From JACSRF01 sp964504445 (GTDB lineage: Bacteria; Chloroflexota; Anaerolineae; Promineifilales; Promineifilaceae): DNA of 64,000 bases. The notes below the pieces were generated by a model that saw only the letters and a program-made list of their open reading frames with translations, did not search any database and was not told the DNA's origin. A program made the translations under genes and the position numbers. Shown here one piece after another: positions 18,703 to 28,087 of the stretch (position 1 is the stretch's first letter; every line of letters starts with the position of its first letter). The stretch spans positions 33,047 to 97,046 of the forward strand of contig CAZDEO010000007.1 in the NCBI GenBank assembly GCA_964504445.1, in the 5' to 3' direction.

Positions 18703-20607
18703 CTACCGCACCAGGTACGGCGCGCCCGTCAGCCGCACTTCCCAGCCGTAGGTGTCCGTATTCCCACCATCATAGCTGGCCATCAGCCGCCCGCCGTAAA
18801 AGGGAATACAGGAGGGTGGCGTGGGGGTTGCTCCTGGATTCGTACAGTTTTCGGTGTCTCCGGGTACAATAATCTCGTAAGCTGGGTCCACCCATAGGTT
18901 ATTACAGTTTCCAATGCGGCAGCGTCCCCCTTCAGTACCGGCGTAAGTAACCACATAGTCACTGTTGGCCGGAGTGACCGGGTCAAAGTAAATGGAGTCA
19001 AAATAAAAGTGGACGGGCGGCGCGGCGCCGGAGTCAGAGTCGAACATGCTGACGTAAATGGGCTTACCTGCCTGATCTGGCCCCACCCAGACTAAGGGGA
19101 TCTCCACACGAAAGTCTATGTTCGAGTTTAAGGGCAGGCGCCCCATGCCGAAGACCGTCACCCCTTTAGAGGTGTGGGCGCCGGGCGGCTGATTCAAAAT
19201 ATACAAATTGCGCAGGTTGGCGTCGCTGGGCGTGCTATTGACGTAGACGTTGGGGCCAGCCCAAATTTCAAAGCCATTTTCCGATGAGCCGTCAATGGCC
19301 GTCACGTCCAGGTAGATAAAGCGGTTGCCCGTAGCGGGATCAACCATGATGTTGGCCAGATCCTCGGAAATGCTGACTTCGAAGCCCCGTCCGGCGGCAA
19401 TGGATGTACCGCCGGGGCAGTTGGTGGGGTGGTAATCGCCGCCGTTGGGGCTGCCGCAGTTGGTGGGCACCGGGGCCGGCTGTCCCTGGCTCAGCGGCGC
19501 GCCGGGCGACACCCACTGCATATCCGTCTGGTGGTCGCCATTGTCGCGCGTGCCGTCGTTTACCTGCCCGGTGTAGGTGGCCAGGGTGATGCGGGCCACG
19601 GTGCCGTCGGGGTTTTGTGCCCAGTAGAACAGTTCATAGGTGGTGCGGGTATTAAAGGTTGGATTGTAGACGTTGTTGGGGGGTTCTCCGCAGCCGCCGT
19701 TCACGGATGTGCGCGGGCGGCGGTTTTCATCAATGCGCACAAACCAGAAGGGGTTGATGGAATCCAGCGGCAAGTCCAGGTTTCTTTCCCCGGTGGGAAT
19801 CAGGCAGGGCTGGTATTGTAAATTGAAATTGCTAGTCGTCGGGCAAGAAAGGGTCTGAAAAAGAGGCATCCCCCCCGGGTTTTGGGCGGCCTGGGTGTGC
19901 TGGACCACAAAGGTGCTGCCTGTCTGGTTGTATGAATCAGGATCGTACAACTCCACGCGGACGATGTCGTGCTGGCTGTCGTAATCCGGTGGGATGAGAA
20001 TGCGGTAATTGTAAGAATAAGCGCCCGGCGCCCACGAGCTGCCGTCAGGCGAGAAAGGATCGCCCATGCTGGTGCAGGAATTGAGGCCAAAAACGGCCTG
20101 GTTAGAGGTGCTGAGGACGCCATCTTCAATGCGGCGGCTGGCGTAAATGTCGGCCATGGGGAAGACGCCGGCCACCGCCCCGCGGGTCAGGGTTACCGCT
20201 TCCTGGCCAATGAGGCGCAGGAAAAACAGGTCCACCGGCCAAGTGGCCGTCAGCTCATACTGGATGGCGCCCAGACTGGAAACTCCCAGGCTACGGCCGT
20301 AACCCAGCTCCTCGCCCAACACATCCCTGACCTGAATGTCAAAGCCATTGGTGTTGAAGAACTGCTCCGCCTTCAGGTTGGCGCCAGCATTGTTGCTGGT
20401 GTTGCCCACCAGTTCCACCACGCCAGCCAGGGCCGCCGAGTCTACGGCCGCTTGCAGTTGGGTCTGGCGGGCAAAGACAAAGCCTACGTCTACGGCAATG
20501 CCCACAAAGGCCAGCAGCCCTACCAGGGCCAGGGCAATGAGCACAATGCTTTGCCCCGCTTCTTCCGGCCGGGTTTCTCTTGCGAAATTGATGGTTTTTT
20601 CTTTCAT
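18703..20607 (-). CDS. TadG-like exported protein
   Basis: 634 residues. The N-terminal segment EAGQSIVLIALALVGLLAFVGIAVDVGFVFARQTQLQAAVDSAALAG is the TadG-type N-terminal helix. The prepilin-like Gly-Gln is present, but mature residue 5 is Leu and not Glu. The remaining 540 residues are extracellular, with Asn-, Gly- and Pro-rich loops and no recognised domain. The AGGAAGGTGA SD is strong. Tad pili need an ATPase and membrane platform (TadA, TadB, TadC); these are not in the window. It probably acts as a surface or pilus-associated minor subunit. Confidence 0.82.
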   Translation of the reverse strand: MKEKTINFARETRPEEAGQSIVLIALALVGLLAFVGIAVDVGFVFARQTQLQAAVDSAALAGVVELVGNTSNNAGANLKAEQFFNTNGFDIQVRDVLGEELGYGRSLGVSSLGAIQYELTATWPVDLFFLRLIGQEAVTLTRGAVAGVFPMADIYASRRIEDGVLSTSNQAVFGLNSCTSMGDPFSPDGSSWAPGAYSYNYRILIPPDYDSQHDIVRVELYDPDSYNQTGSTFVVQHTQAAQNPGGMPLFQTLSCPTTSNFNLQYQPCLIPTGERNLDLPLDSINPFWFVRIDENRRPRTSVNGGCGEPPNNVYNPTFNTRTTYELFYWAQNPDGTVARITLATYTGQVNDGTRDNGDHQTDMQWVSPGAPLSQGQPAPVPTNCGSPNGGDYHPTNCPGGTSIAAGRGFEVSISEDLANIMVDPATGNRFIYLDVTAIDGSSENGFEIWAGPNVYVNSTPSDANLRNLYILNQPPGAHTSKGVTVFGMGRLPLNSNIDFRVEIPLVWVGPDQAGKPIYVSMFDSDSGAAPPVHFYFDSIYFDPVTPANSDYVVTYAGTEGGRCRIGNCNNLWVDPAYEIIVPGDTENCTNPGATPTPPSCIPFYGGRLMASYDGGNTDTYGWEVRLTGAPYLVR

Positions 20608-20632
20608 CTGTCACCTTCCTGGGGTGGCGGTG

Positions 20633-20686
20633 GATCCGTTGTCCGTTATCCGTTATCCGTTGTCCGTTGTCCGTTATCCGTTTTTT
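20633..20686. repeat. Tandem heptamer repeat (TATCCGT/TGTCCGT)
   Basis: About seven 7-base units TATCCGT or TGTCCGT in a row, between the TadE-like and TadG-like genes of the same operon. A T-run follows at its end. Confidence 0.85.
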
Positions 20687-20696
20687 GTTTTCCTGG

Positions 20697-21974
20697 TTAG
20701 GGCGTGACGTCTACCTGGCCGCAGGAGGTGTCCCAACTAATAAACTCTGCCAGAATCCAGGAACCGCCGCCACCCTGGTCTAAACTGTACCCATGCAGGC
20801 GGAACACGGCAAAGCCGATAATTTGGTAACGGCCGTTAGACCCTTGTTGCGCCGCATCATTCCAGATAAGCAACCGCAGTTGGCGCCCTTTGTCTATATG
20901 CCCATTGAGCGTTGTCCGCACACCGTTTGAAACCACAGAGCCAGTGTTGGCCGCCACCCAATCGCCAATGTGCATAGCAATATCTGACGTATCCATGGGA
21001 TTGACGTAACCGCGCACCACCCAGGGGTATAAAGGCGTGGCCGGCTGCCCGCCATCGTTATGATTGGTGTAATCAATGCTGTCCCCTGGCCAGGTCAGGC
21101 TGCCAGCCAGGGTATTGGCGCTCACGTTAATGCCCTGGTTCCAGGCCAGCCAGCCAAAGTTACCGGAGCCAAACCCCTGCTGCACAAAAAAGACGTCCCC
21201 TTCTCGGGCATCCCGCAGAGGAATATCAGGCCGGTGGCGCGTAAAGCTGGCATAGGTGGGCGGTGTGGATGGGTAGTCAAACTGACTGGCAGCGGGGTAC
21301 GGGTTCCCGCCAGCATTGGGCGGATTTACCGAACGCGTTAGTTGATGGACGGCAATCGGGAATGCATCGCAGCCATTGGTGACTACCACTCTGTCGCTAT
21401 TTTGCCGCATAATGCTAAACCCGCGAATGGTGTACAGGTCGGTCAGATAAGGAATGGCGTCTAGCCCCAGGATAGAGTTAATGTCGTGCAGGGCGTAAAG
21501 ACCCACAAACTGTATTCCGCCCACCAAAGCCGGGTAATCGCCCGGATTGGAAACGCCACGCTGCAGTTCATCCATCACTTCCGCCTGAATGGTGGCCTCG
21601 TCTATATCATTAAAGCGCAGAGTGTTCGATATGCCATAGGCGTGGTTAAACTCCCAGGTATCCGGTTCAATGGCAGTACCTTGCTCATTGACCTGCCCGC
21701 GCACCACCCACATGTCCCACTCGGCGGGCGTCATGCCCAGGGTTTGGGTCACGGTGTTCAGGGCTACGACAACCATGCCTTCATCTTGTCCGCCACTGGC
21801 GCCAAAGCGGGAGCTAACGCGTGCCGCCTGACTAACGCGGTTTTGGGTAATGACGAGCTGGCTCACTTCGATCAGGCCCGCCAGAATAACCAGGAATATG
21901 GGTAGAAACAGGGCTACTTCGACCAGGCTCTGGCCTTTTTCTCGCCGACGGTTGTGGATAGGTGTGTCATTCAT
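20697..21974 (-). CDS. TadE-like exported protein
   Basis: 425 residues from ATG at 21974, chosen because GGAGGT lies 7 bases before it; the longer frame to 22139 would overlap the next gene. The N-terminus REKG|QSLVEVALFLPIFLVILAGLIEV fits TadE, with Gly-14 as cleavage site and Glu at +5. The rest is a long extracellular part without a known domain. Typical TadE is 120-200 residues, so this one has a large added exodomain. It is preceded in the operon by the 217-residue anchored protein. Confidence 0.82.
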   Translation of the reverse strand: MNDTPIHNRRREKGQSLVEVALFLPIFLVILAGLIEVSQLVITQNRVSQAARVSSRFGASGGQDEGMVVVALNTVTQTLGMTPAEWDMWVVRGQVNEQGTAIEPDTWEFNHAYGISNTLRFNDIDEATIQAEVMDELQRGVSNPGDYPALVGGIQFVGLYALHDINSILGLDAIPYLTDLYTIRGFSIMRQNSDRVVVTNGCDAFPIAVHQLTRSVNPPNAGGNPYPAASQFDYPSTPPTYASFTRHRPDIPLRDAREGDVFFVQQGFGSGNFGWLAWNQGINVSANTLAGSLTWPGDSIDYTNHNDGGQPATPLYPWVVRGYVNPMDTSDIAMHIGDWVAANTGSVVSNGVRTTLNGHIDKGRQLRLLIWNDAAQQGSNGRYQIIGFAVFRLHGYSLDQGGGGSWILAEFISWDTSCGQVDVTP

Positions 21975-22039
21975 GATGGATACCTCCGTACAAAACATTC
22001 CTTTGTTGGGTAACCCGGTCTGCCAATGCTCAGCAGCAG

Positions 22040-22693
22040 TTAGGGGCTTACCTCTAGCTCTAATACTTCCCCAATGGTGGCATGGATGCGCATGGTGAAG
22101 GAACGGCCGCTGCCATTGGCAAACAGAGATAAAAACCACACCATCTGGTTATCTACGGCCGTTAGCTTCATAATTAGTGTGCTCGGCCCCTCGATCTGCA
22201 AGAACTGCGCCGCCCCTTCGGCCATAAATTTGTCAATAGCCTGGCGGCTATCCAGTTGCCAGCTACCGACATCAGCCAAAGGAGACGGTGCGGTATACAC
22301 GTTTTCTGAGATGCGGCGGGCGGTGTCGCCCTGCACCGTCACCAGGGCAATGGCGTTTTGGGCGGGCGAATAAAAGGTGTAAGCCCAGTTCGCCTCTCCG
22401 CTGCGCAGCATCGTTTCCGTCATGCCCCGGGGCCAAGTTGCCGTGGCGTCCAGCAGCACGGCGTCGCTGTGCCAATCCTGGATGGCTTGCTGCGCTATGG
22501 CATAGCCCACCATGGCGGTGTTTTCCTCATACACAGACGTGGGGACGGGTAAAGCGGAGGCAGACCGGGTCGGGGGCAGCCCCTCCGGCAGCTCCGGCGC
22601 CTGGGGGCGCAACCAGATGAGGGCGGAAATGCCCAACACGGCCACCAGCAGCACCACCAGCAAAATCCCCAAAATCCATTCCAAACGGCTCAT
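22040..22693 (-). CDS. Membrane-anchored protein of unknown function
   Basis: 217 residues. One N-terminal TM helix (about 5-28, LEWILGILLVVLLVAVLGISALI) with a short cytoplasmic start. The outside domain of about 185 residues is mixed alpha/beta and ends in a beta strand (TIGEVLELEVSP). No family is recognised. SD AGGAA. It sits 17 bases after the sialidase-like gene and 65 before the TadE-like gene, so it is probably cotranscribed and may be a chaperone or assembly partner for the pilin-like proteins. Confidence 0.7.
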   Translation of the reverse strand: MSRLEWILGILLVVLLVAVLGISALIWLRPQAPELPEGLPPTRSASALPVPTSVYEENTAMVGYAIAQQAIQDWHSDAVLLDATATWPRGMTETMLRSGEANWAYTFYSPAQNAIALVTVQGDTARRISENVYTAPSPLADVGSWQLDSRQAIDKFMAEGAAQFLQIEGPSTLIMKLTAVDNQMVWFLSLFANGSGRSFTMRIHATIGEVLELEVSP

Positions 22694-22710
22694 AGCAATT
22701 ATTTCCTGCG

Positions 22711-24087
22711 CTAATTTCGGCGAATCATGGGCAAGAACCGCGCAAAGGTCGGCAGCGGCACCTGGCCCCGCATGAAGTAAACTTTTGGATAGCTGACAAC
22801 GGACCCATTAGACATCTCGGCCGCCTGGTAAGCCAGGTAGGCCATGCCGTCTGCATGGACGCTGGCGGCGGGGAAGAGGCCGTGGGCCAGCCCCGGAATG
22901 GTAATGGTTTCCATTCCGCCGGATTTCCAGTTGGCGCAGCGATTGGTGCCCGAAATACTTTCAAAGGGCACGGCCGTTGCTGCTTCAAAGCCGTGGAAAT
23001 AAACGTAATCACACCCATAGATGTTGAACATAGTCGAAAACACGTAGAAAGGATAGTTCTCGTTCACGTCCACAAAGGGCGGGCCAGACGCATTTTGCGG
23101 CGCGCTCCAACTGCTGCGCTGGGTGCAGTTTTGGCTACAGCGCACGTAGTTCAGTTCCTGCAAATCTTCCTCTATACCCGGAATCGTCCCGCCAGGCACT
23201 ACGTGAGCATAAACCACCGCTAGTGCCCCCGATTCTTGCACGGTTAATTCCGGCAGGTGGTCTTTACTGTCGTCAGGAGAAATTTGCACCGGCGTTGACC
23301 AGGTCATGTTACCCCCGCTGTAGGTGCCGCGGGCATAGAAAATGCTGCTCTGGTTCCCCTGAGCGGCTTCCCAAATGACGTGCAGCACGTTGGCATTATT
23401 GGGATCGGGAATAACCGAGGGGAAATTTTCGCGGGCCAGGGTATTGGTAATTTGGCCCCGCACCGTATCCCAGGTGACGCCGCCGTCTAGCGAGCGGGCG
23501 TGCCACAAATCAGGAAGCATTCCCCCTGTGCCTTCGCTCCACACCACGTCCAGCACACTGGCGCTGGTGGCTACAATGGCTGGCTCTGACGCGCCCGGCA
23601 CATCATTCACCAGGGAAATAGGCGTGGGCAGGACAGAGATGCCCACCGGCCAATCATCCTCATGGGCATAAAAGAGGGCAAAATCCTCCACCCAGACGGC
23701 ATGAGCCTTACCTGTGGGATCAATGGCGGCGCTTACCTGCAAAGATTGGGTGGTATTGTTCACGTAGATGGGCTGCGGGAAAGCAGGGCTCCACGTTTGC
23801 CCCTGGTCTGTGGAGCGTAAGAAGTAAGGATTATCGTCGCTGGACTGGTTGGAATCACTGGACCGCCCAATGAAAACCACCACCAGCTTGCCGTTAGTGG
23901 GCGAGGTGGCGATGAACGGCCGTTCTGCCCGCAAATCCAGCGAAAGCAGCACCGGCGTAGACCAGTCTGGCGCATTGGCCGGTTCCGCAGCCGGTTCGGC
24001 ATGCGCCGGCGTCTGCGCCAGCACCAAAATCATGGCTGTGCTGGCCAGCAAAACTAAAAAGACGAAAATAAACGATTGTTTTCTCAT
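22711..24087 (-). CDS. Exported sialidase/BNR-repeat-like propeller protein
   Basis: 458 residues. Signal peptide at 1-30. Asp-box-like motifs STDQGQTWSPA and SLDGGVTWDTV are characteristic of sialidase-type six-bladed propellers. The Arg triad and acid/base of true sialidases are not evident, so it may be a binding protein. It ends FARFLPMIRRN, like the endings of two other exported proteins here. Its ATG overlaps the TAA of the preceding gene by one base (TAATG), so the two are translationally coupled. Confidence 0.75.
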   Translation of the reverse strand: MRKQSFIFVFLVLLASTAMILVLAQTPAHAEPAAEPANAPDWSTPVLLSLDLRAERPFIATSPTNGKLVVVFIGRSSDSNQSSDDNPYFLRSTDQGQTWSPAFPQPIYVNNTTQSLQVSAAIDPTGKAHAVWVEDFALFYAHEDDWPVGISVLPTPISLVNDVPGASEPAIVATSASVLDVVWSEGTGGMLPDLWHARSLDGGVTWDTVRGQITNTLARENFPSVIPDPNNANVLHVIWEAAQGNQSSIFYARGTYSGGNMTWSTPVQISPDDSKDHLPELTVQESGALAVVYAHVVPGGTIPGIEEDLQELNYVRCSQNCTQRSSWSAPQNASGPPFVDVNENYPFYVFSTMFNIYGCDYVYFHGFEAATAVPFESISGTNRCANWKSGGMETITIPGLAHGLFPAASVHADGMAYLAYQAAEMSNGSVVSYPKVYFMRGQVPLPTFARFLPMIRRN

Positions 24088-26171
24088 TAGTTACAAGGTG
24101 CCTCTAGCATGAAAACGTCGCCAGCATTTGTTGGCGCCGTCAGGCCGGTCTGCAAACCAAAATAGGTCGTGTTATCCACACTGACACACGCTTTCACCGT
24201 GTAAGTCCCATCCGGCACGTCAAAGCGATAAAAGCCGTCGCTTTCCGCCAGTTGGCTGCCAATGGCTATGCCCGTGCCCTCATCAACCAGGGTTACCAGC
24301 GCTCGCGGCTGGGGCAGCCAGGTGGTAATCCGGTTCAAAACCACGCCGCTAAACTCATTATCGCCGCTAGGCGCCGGGAGGGTTGGCGTGGGCGTCGCTG
24401 CGGGCGTCACGTCTCCCACAATCAGCGGCTGCGACACGTTGTTGGTTTCATCAACCTCACCCACCTGATTCAAGGAATCCACCATGCCATAAACCGTGTG
24501 CGGGTCTGGCAGGTTGGCAAAGCCCAAGGGGGCGGTAATGGTAATGACCCGGCTAGTGCGCCCCTGTAGGGAGCTAACGCCCATGTAGCCAACACTGTGA
24601 TCAAGGCTAATCGTTGTTGTCACCGGCTGTGGTGGGTCAAAGTACACGTCCACAAAGAACTGGCTACTCACGTCTACGTCCCCGGTATTACTGATCACCA
24701 CCCGCACGCTGATAGGCTGGTAGGCCACCAACGGCCGTGTGCTCAACAATTCCGGCTGCCCTACCACAATCAGGTCCGCCGGGGCTGGCGTAGGCGTCAC
24801 CGTGGCCACCGGCGTAGGCACAACCTGTTGAGAACAAGGCACCTGGAAGGTTGCATTGGCTACCCAGTTATTCGTTTGTGCCGACACCGTATAAATGGTG
24901 GGGTTCTGCTGCGTGCCTACCACCAGGTTACTTCTTGTCCAGGTGCGCACAAACGTTCCGCCATGGCCGGCAGGAATCACCTGCTGGGGCGCGCCGTTCC
25001 AAAAGAGGCCAATGGTATCGGCATTCGGCCAATTGAAACCCAACACTTCAAACTGCGCTTCCGACCCAATGGAGCAATTCGGAATCAGGCGAATGTAGGG
25101 CGTACCCGGTGTGGCCGTCGGCGCCGTGGTAGGCGTGGGGGACGGCGTAGACGTTGGCTGCAAAGTTGGCGATGGCGTGGGCGTTACCGTGGGCGTGTTC
25201 TGCAACACAATGGCGCTGGCCGGCTGCCCGGCAGAAGGGACGGCTAGAATAACGTGTCCGGCCGTCAAAACCGGATTCAGCGGCACGTCATTAAAGTCCG
25301 CAAACCCCGGGCAAAGATGGTTGCCAACGGCCAGGAACGTGTCCTGTCCCAAAAGTGCCCCCGTGTTTGCATCAATGATGCGTACGGTTTCCCCCGGCTC
25401 GCCAGACACCCACATAAAGTTATCCCCAGCCACTGGCGCTCTTTCAATGAAAGCGCCACAAAACACAGGTGTGGGGGAAGGTGTATTGGTGGGTGGCGCT
25501 GGGGTGTTTGTCGGTGTGCCCGGTTCAGGCGTGGCCGTCGGCGTGGGGGACGGCGTGGGCGTAGGCGACGCGCCCACTGTAGGAATTGTCACCAGGTCTG
25601 GCGGTAACCCCAGCCCTTGCGTAGGATTCCCCAAAGAGCCAAAGTTCTCATTATTCATGGTCACCTGACCAAAAACAGGGATCACGCTGATAATAGGCCT
25701 GAAGAAGGGTGTGATAATAGGCACGTTATACACCACGCGCACCACCACAGGCTGCCCTGGCATCCCGGCATAATCTGCCAAAAGCTGCGCGCCATTTTCG
25801 TCTACAAACCCACCGTACACTTCAATATAGTATGCATTTTCATCAGGTGGGCTACCAAAAGCCAGGCTGTCGGGGTCTTCATCCAGGGGCAAGCCCGCCA
25901 AAGCGGTGCGCGCTTCAGCAATCACCGAAGCAACACGCAAGTCGTCACAGCGATCTAAAAATTTCGGGACGGTTTCGGTGGAACAGGGCACATCGTTGCG
26001 CCCAGTAATAGCATAACGAGCGCCGGCCCTGGCGGCATTTTGTACCGTTACCCACCCCTGCAAAATGCGCGCGCTCTCGATAATCAGAAACAAGAGCATG
26101 AGCAGCACGGTGAGAATCAGCGCAAACTCAACAAGAGCCTGTCCTTGGGATTTGTTATTTCGCCGTAACAT
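24087..26171 (-). CDS. TadE-like helix fused to Thr/Pro stalk, PNC-PC domain, CARDB and a carboxypeptidase-regulatory-like domain
   Basis: 694 residues. N-terminus SQG|QALVEFALILTVLLMLLFLIIESARI has the class III cleavage Gly-10 and Glu+5. A TadE-like domain runs to about residue 200, then a TPTPSPTPT stalk. The unassigned PNC-PC domain follows (about 355-445). A CARDB-like domain (ADLIVVGQPELL...EVDETNN) and a carboxypeptidase-regulatory-like domain (FSGVVLNR...GFYRFDVPDGTYTVKACV) end the protein. It is the first gene of the operon. It is probably a surface protein that starts the pilin-like cluster. Confidence 0.8.
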   Translation of the reverse strand: MLRRNNKSQGQALVEFALILTVLLMLLFLIIESARILQGWVTVQNAARAGARYAITGRNDVPCSTETVPKFLDRCDDLRVASVIAEARTALAGLPLDEDPDSLAFGSPPDENAYYIEVYGGFVDENGAQLLADYAGMPGQPVVVRVVYNVPIITPFFRPIISVIPVFGQVTMNNENFGSLGNPTQGLGLPPDLVTIPTVGASPTPTPSPTPTATPEPGTPTNTPAPPTNTPSPTPVFCGAFIERAPVAGDNFMWVSGEPGETVRIIDANTGALLGQDTFLAVGNHLCPGFADFNDVPLNPVLTAGHVILAVPSAGQPASAIVLQNTPTVTPTPSPTLQPTSTPSPTPTTAPTATPGTPYIRLIPNCSIGSEAQFEVLGFNWPNADTIGLFWNGAPQQVIPAGHGGTFVRTWTRSNLVVGTQQNPTIYTVSAQTNNWVANATFQVPCSQQVVPTPVATVTPTPAPADLIVVGQPELLSTRPLVAYQPISVRVVISNTGDVDVSSQFFVDVYFDPPQPVTTTISLDHSVGYMGVSSLQGRTSRVITITAPLGFANLPDPHTVYGMVDSLNQVGEVDETNNVSQPLIVGDVTPAATPTPTLPAPSGDNEFSGVVLNRITTWLPQPRALVTLVDEGTGIAIGSQLAESDGFYRFDVPDGTYTVKACVSVDNTTYFGLQTGLTAPTNAGDVFMLEAPCN

Positions 26172-26205
26172 AGTATGTCCCTTTGATAATGATGACTTTC
26201 AGAAA

Positions 26206-26211
26206 ATTATA
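26206..26211 (-). promoter_or_regulatory. Likely -10 element of the pilin-like operon
   Basis: TATAAT on the minus strand at 26211-26206, 35 bases before the operon start. The -35 region (about 26230) has only a weak match, so an activator may be needed. It lies in the 230-base divergent spacer with the SARP-STAND gene. Confidence 0.45.
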
Positions 26212-26357
26212 AGCTTGCCAGATAATGGAACTATGTAGGGAATTCGTCCTACTGCTTTTAGGAGCATAAAGTTGCCCCGTATCTTGATGTATACTGGTAT
26301 GGAAAACTATGTGATACGATGCTGCCTTATGGTAATCTTACAGGAAGCGTGTCAATC

Positions 26358-26379
26358 AAGCGTTGATCAAGCGTTGATC
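26358..26379. promoter_or_regulatory. 11-bp perfect tandem direct repeat before the SARP-STAND gene
   Basis: AAGCGTTGATC at 26358-26368 and again at 26369-26379, 22-44 bases before the ATG at 26402. SARP-family activators bind heptamer direct repeats with 11-base periodicity, so this could be an autoregulatory site. A weaker AGCGC word lies between it and the start. Confidence 0.6.
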
Positions 26380-26401
26380 TGGCGCTTAAACCAATAGCGC
26401 T

Positions 26402-28015
26402 ATGACAAAAGTACTAAAATTGACCCTGCTGGGGCAAGCGTTGCTAACAAATGGCGACGAGGAGTTGGTGAATCTGGTTTCGGCTAAGGCGCGGGCGCTG
26501 CTCTTTTTTTTGGCGGTAGACGGCCGTACCCATACCCGTCACGCGTTGGCCAACCTGCTTTGGGGCGACCTGCCCGAAGCCGACGCCCGCCGCAACCTGC
26601 GTGGCGTGCTCCTCAAGCTGCGCCAGGTGACAGAAACGCACCTGCTCATCAACAACCAGGAGGTGGCCTTCAACTTTGCTGCCCCGCACCAGCTCGACGT
26701 GGCCCAATTTCGCCAACTACTCAGCGGGTCGCCCGCTCCCCAGCAGCTTCAGCAGGCCATCGCCCTCTACCGCGGCGACTTCCTGGACGAATTTTACCTG
26801 CGCCAGGCCCCGGAATTTGAGGATTGGGTGGCTCAACAACGCACCCAATACCAGCAAATGGTCCTGGACGCCCTGCTGGCCCTGGCGGGGCACCAGCAGC
26901 AGCAGGGGCAATACGAGGCGGGCATTCAGAGCGCTCGCCAGGCCCTGGTTTTGGAACCGGTGCGGGAGGACGCCCACCGCCTGCTCATGCGCCTGCTGGC
27001 TCTGCACGGGCAGCGGGGGCTGGCTCTGGCCCAATTTGAGGCGTGCCGCGACATCATGCACAGGGAACTGGGGGTCGAACCGGCGGCGGAAACGGCCGTA
27101 CTCTACGACCATATTCGCACCGGCCTCCTGGCTCCCCCGCTCGTCGTTCCCCCTGCCACCAACAACCAAACCCGACCTCCCGCGCCCACCTTCATTGCCG
27201 GCCCCCCCATCACCCATCCGGCCCACTTCTTTGGCCGCCAATACGAACTGCGCCGCCTCTTCAACCTGCTGCGTCACCACCCCCTGCAAAACGCAGCCAT
27301 CATCGGCCCCCGGCGCAGCGGCAAAACCTCCTTCTTGCACTACCTGCGCACCATCACCACCACCCCCGCCAGCCAGCTTCGCCCCGACCAGCGCCAGGAT
27401 TGGCTGCCTGACCCGGAACAATACCAATGGGTCTTTGTTGATTTCCAGGACCCGCGCCTGGGCAGCCGCCAGGCCCTTATGCGCCACCTGCTCACCCACA
27501 TGCGCCTACCCCTGCCCGAACCTTGCCACCTGGACCAATTCCTCGACACCGTAAGCGACCAACTCAGTCAGCCGACCATCATCCTCTTCGACGAAATTGG
27601 CGTGGCCATGGAACGCTACCCTGAACTGGATGATACCTTCTGGGAAAGCCTGCGTTCTTTGGCCACCAATCAGGTGCAAGGCAACCTGGCCTTCATCCTG
27701 ACTGCCGCCAAAGCGCCCGACCAGTTGGCCCACAGCCGCGGCCTCGGTTCACCCTTCTTCAATATTTTTGGCTATGCCGCCCACCTTGGCCCCCTCACCG
27801 AGGAAGAGGCCCGCGCCCTCATTGCCAGTGCGCCCCGTCCCTTTCCTCCCGCTGACGTGGCATGGATTGTGCAGCAAAGCGGCCGTTGGCCCATGCCCCT
27901 GCAAATTTTGTGCCGCGAAAGGCTTCTCAGCCTGGACGAACCTGGCCGCGGTGACGGTTGGCGCGCTGATGCCTTGCAGCAAATAACACCCTTCCTGACT
28001 TATACTGAAGCGTGA
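26402..28015 (+). CDS. SARP-like regulator: winged helix, BTAD and STAND ATPase
   Basis: 537 residues. Residues 1-105 form an OmpR-like winged helix (TLLGQALL...VLLKLRQVTETHLLI). The BTAD helices follow to about 245 (ALYRGDFLDEFYLRQAPEFEDWV, then HRELGVEPAAET). A linker precedes the STAND ATPase from FFGRQYELRRLF, with Walker A GPRRSGKTS (about 303) and Walker B TIILFDEIG. SARPs usually have a BTAD, and the larger ones add NB-ARC and TPR parts; this one stops after the ATPase. It probably acts as a transcriptional activator controlled by ATP binding. The next gene starts 72 bases downstream. Confidence 0.83.
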   Translation: MTKVLKLTLLGQALLTNGDEELVNLVSAKARALLFFLAVDGRTHTRHALANLLWGDLPEADARRNLRGVLLKLRQVTETHLLINNQEVAFNFAAPHQLDVAQFRQLLSGSPAPQQLQQAIALYRGDFLDEFYLRQAPEFEDWVAQQRTQYQQMVLDALLALAGHQQQQGQYEAGIQSARQALVLEPVREDAHRLLMRLLALHGQRGLALAQFEACRDIMHRELGVEPAAETAVLYDHIRTGLLAPPLVVPPATNNQTRPPAPTFIAGPPITHPAHFFGRQYELRRLFNLLRHHPLQNAAIIGPRRSGKTSFLHYLRTITTTPASQLRPDQRQDWLPDPEQYQWVFVDFQDPRLGSRQALMRHLLTHMRLPLPEPCHLDQFLDTVSDQLSQPTIILFDEIGVAMERYPELDDTFWESLRSLATNQVQGNLAFILTAAKAPDQLAHSRGLGSPFFNIFGYAAHLGPLTEEEARALIASAPRPFPPADVAWIVQQSGRWPMPLQILCRERLLSLDEPGRGDGWRADALQQITPFLTYTEA

Positions 28016-28063
28016 TGCGTAAAACGTGAAGGACAATGGCGTTATGTCACGTGTCACGCATCA
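28013..28063. repeat. Inverted repeat overlapping the SARP-STAND stop
   Basis: TGATGCGT (28013-28020) with ACGCATCA (28056-28063), and ACGTGA (28024-28029) with TCACGT (28047-28052). The left arm includes the stop codon. It is a wordy repeat of the AACGTGA/TCACG type. Confidence 0.6.
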
Positions 28064-28087
28064 GGCTCACCACAACGACAAACAACA

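Noticed and set aside
26676..27554. 292-codon frame inside the SARP-STAND gene
   Set aside because: Shadow frame in G+C-rich DNA. The Pro/Ser/Thr-rich composition does not fit a real protein, and the other frame has clear domains.
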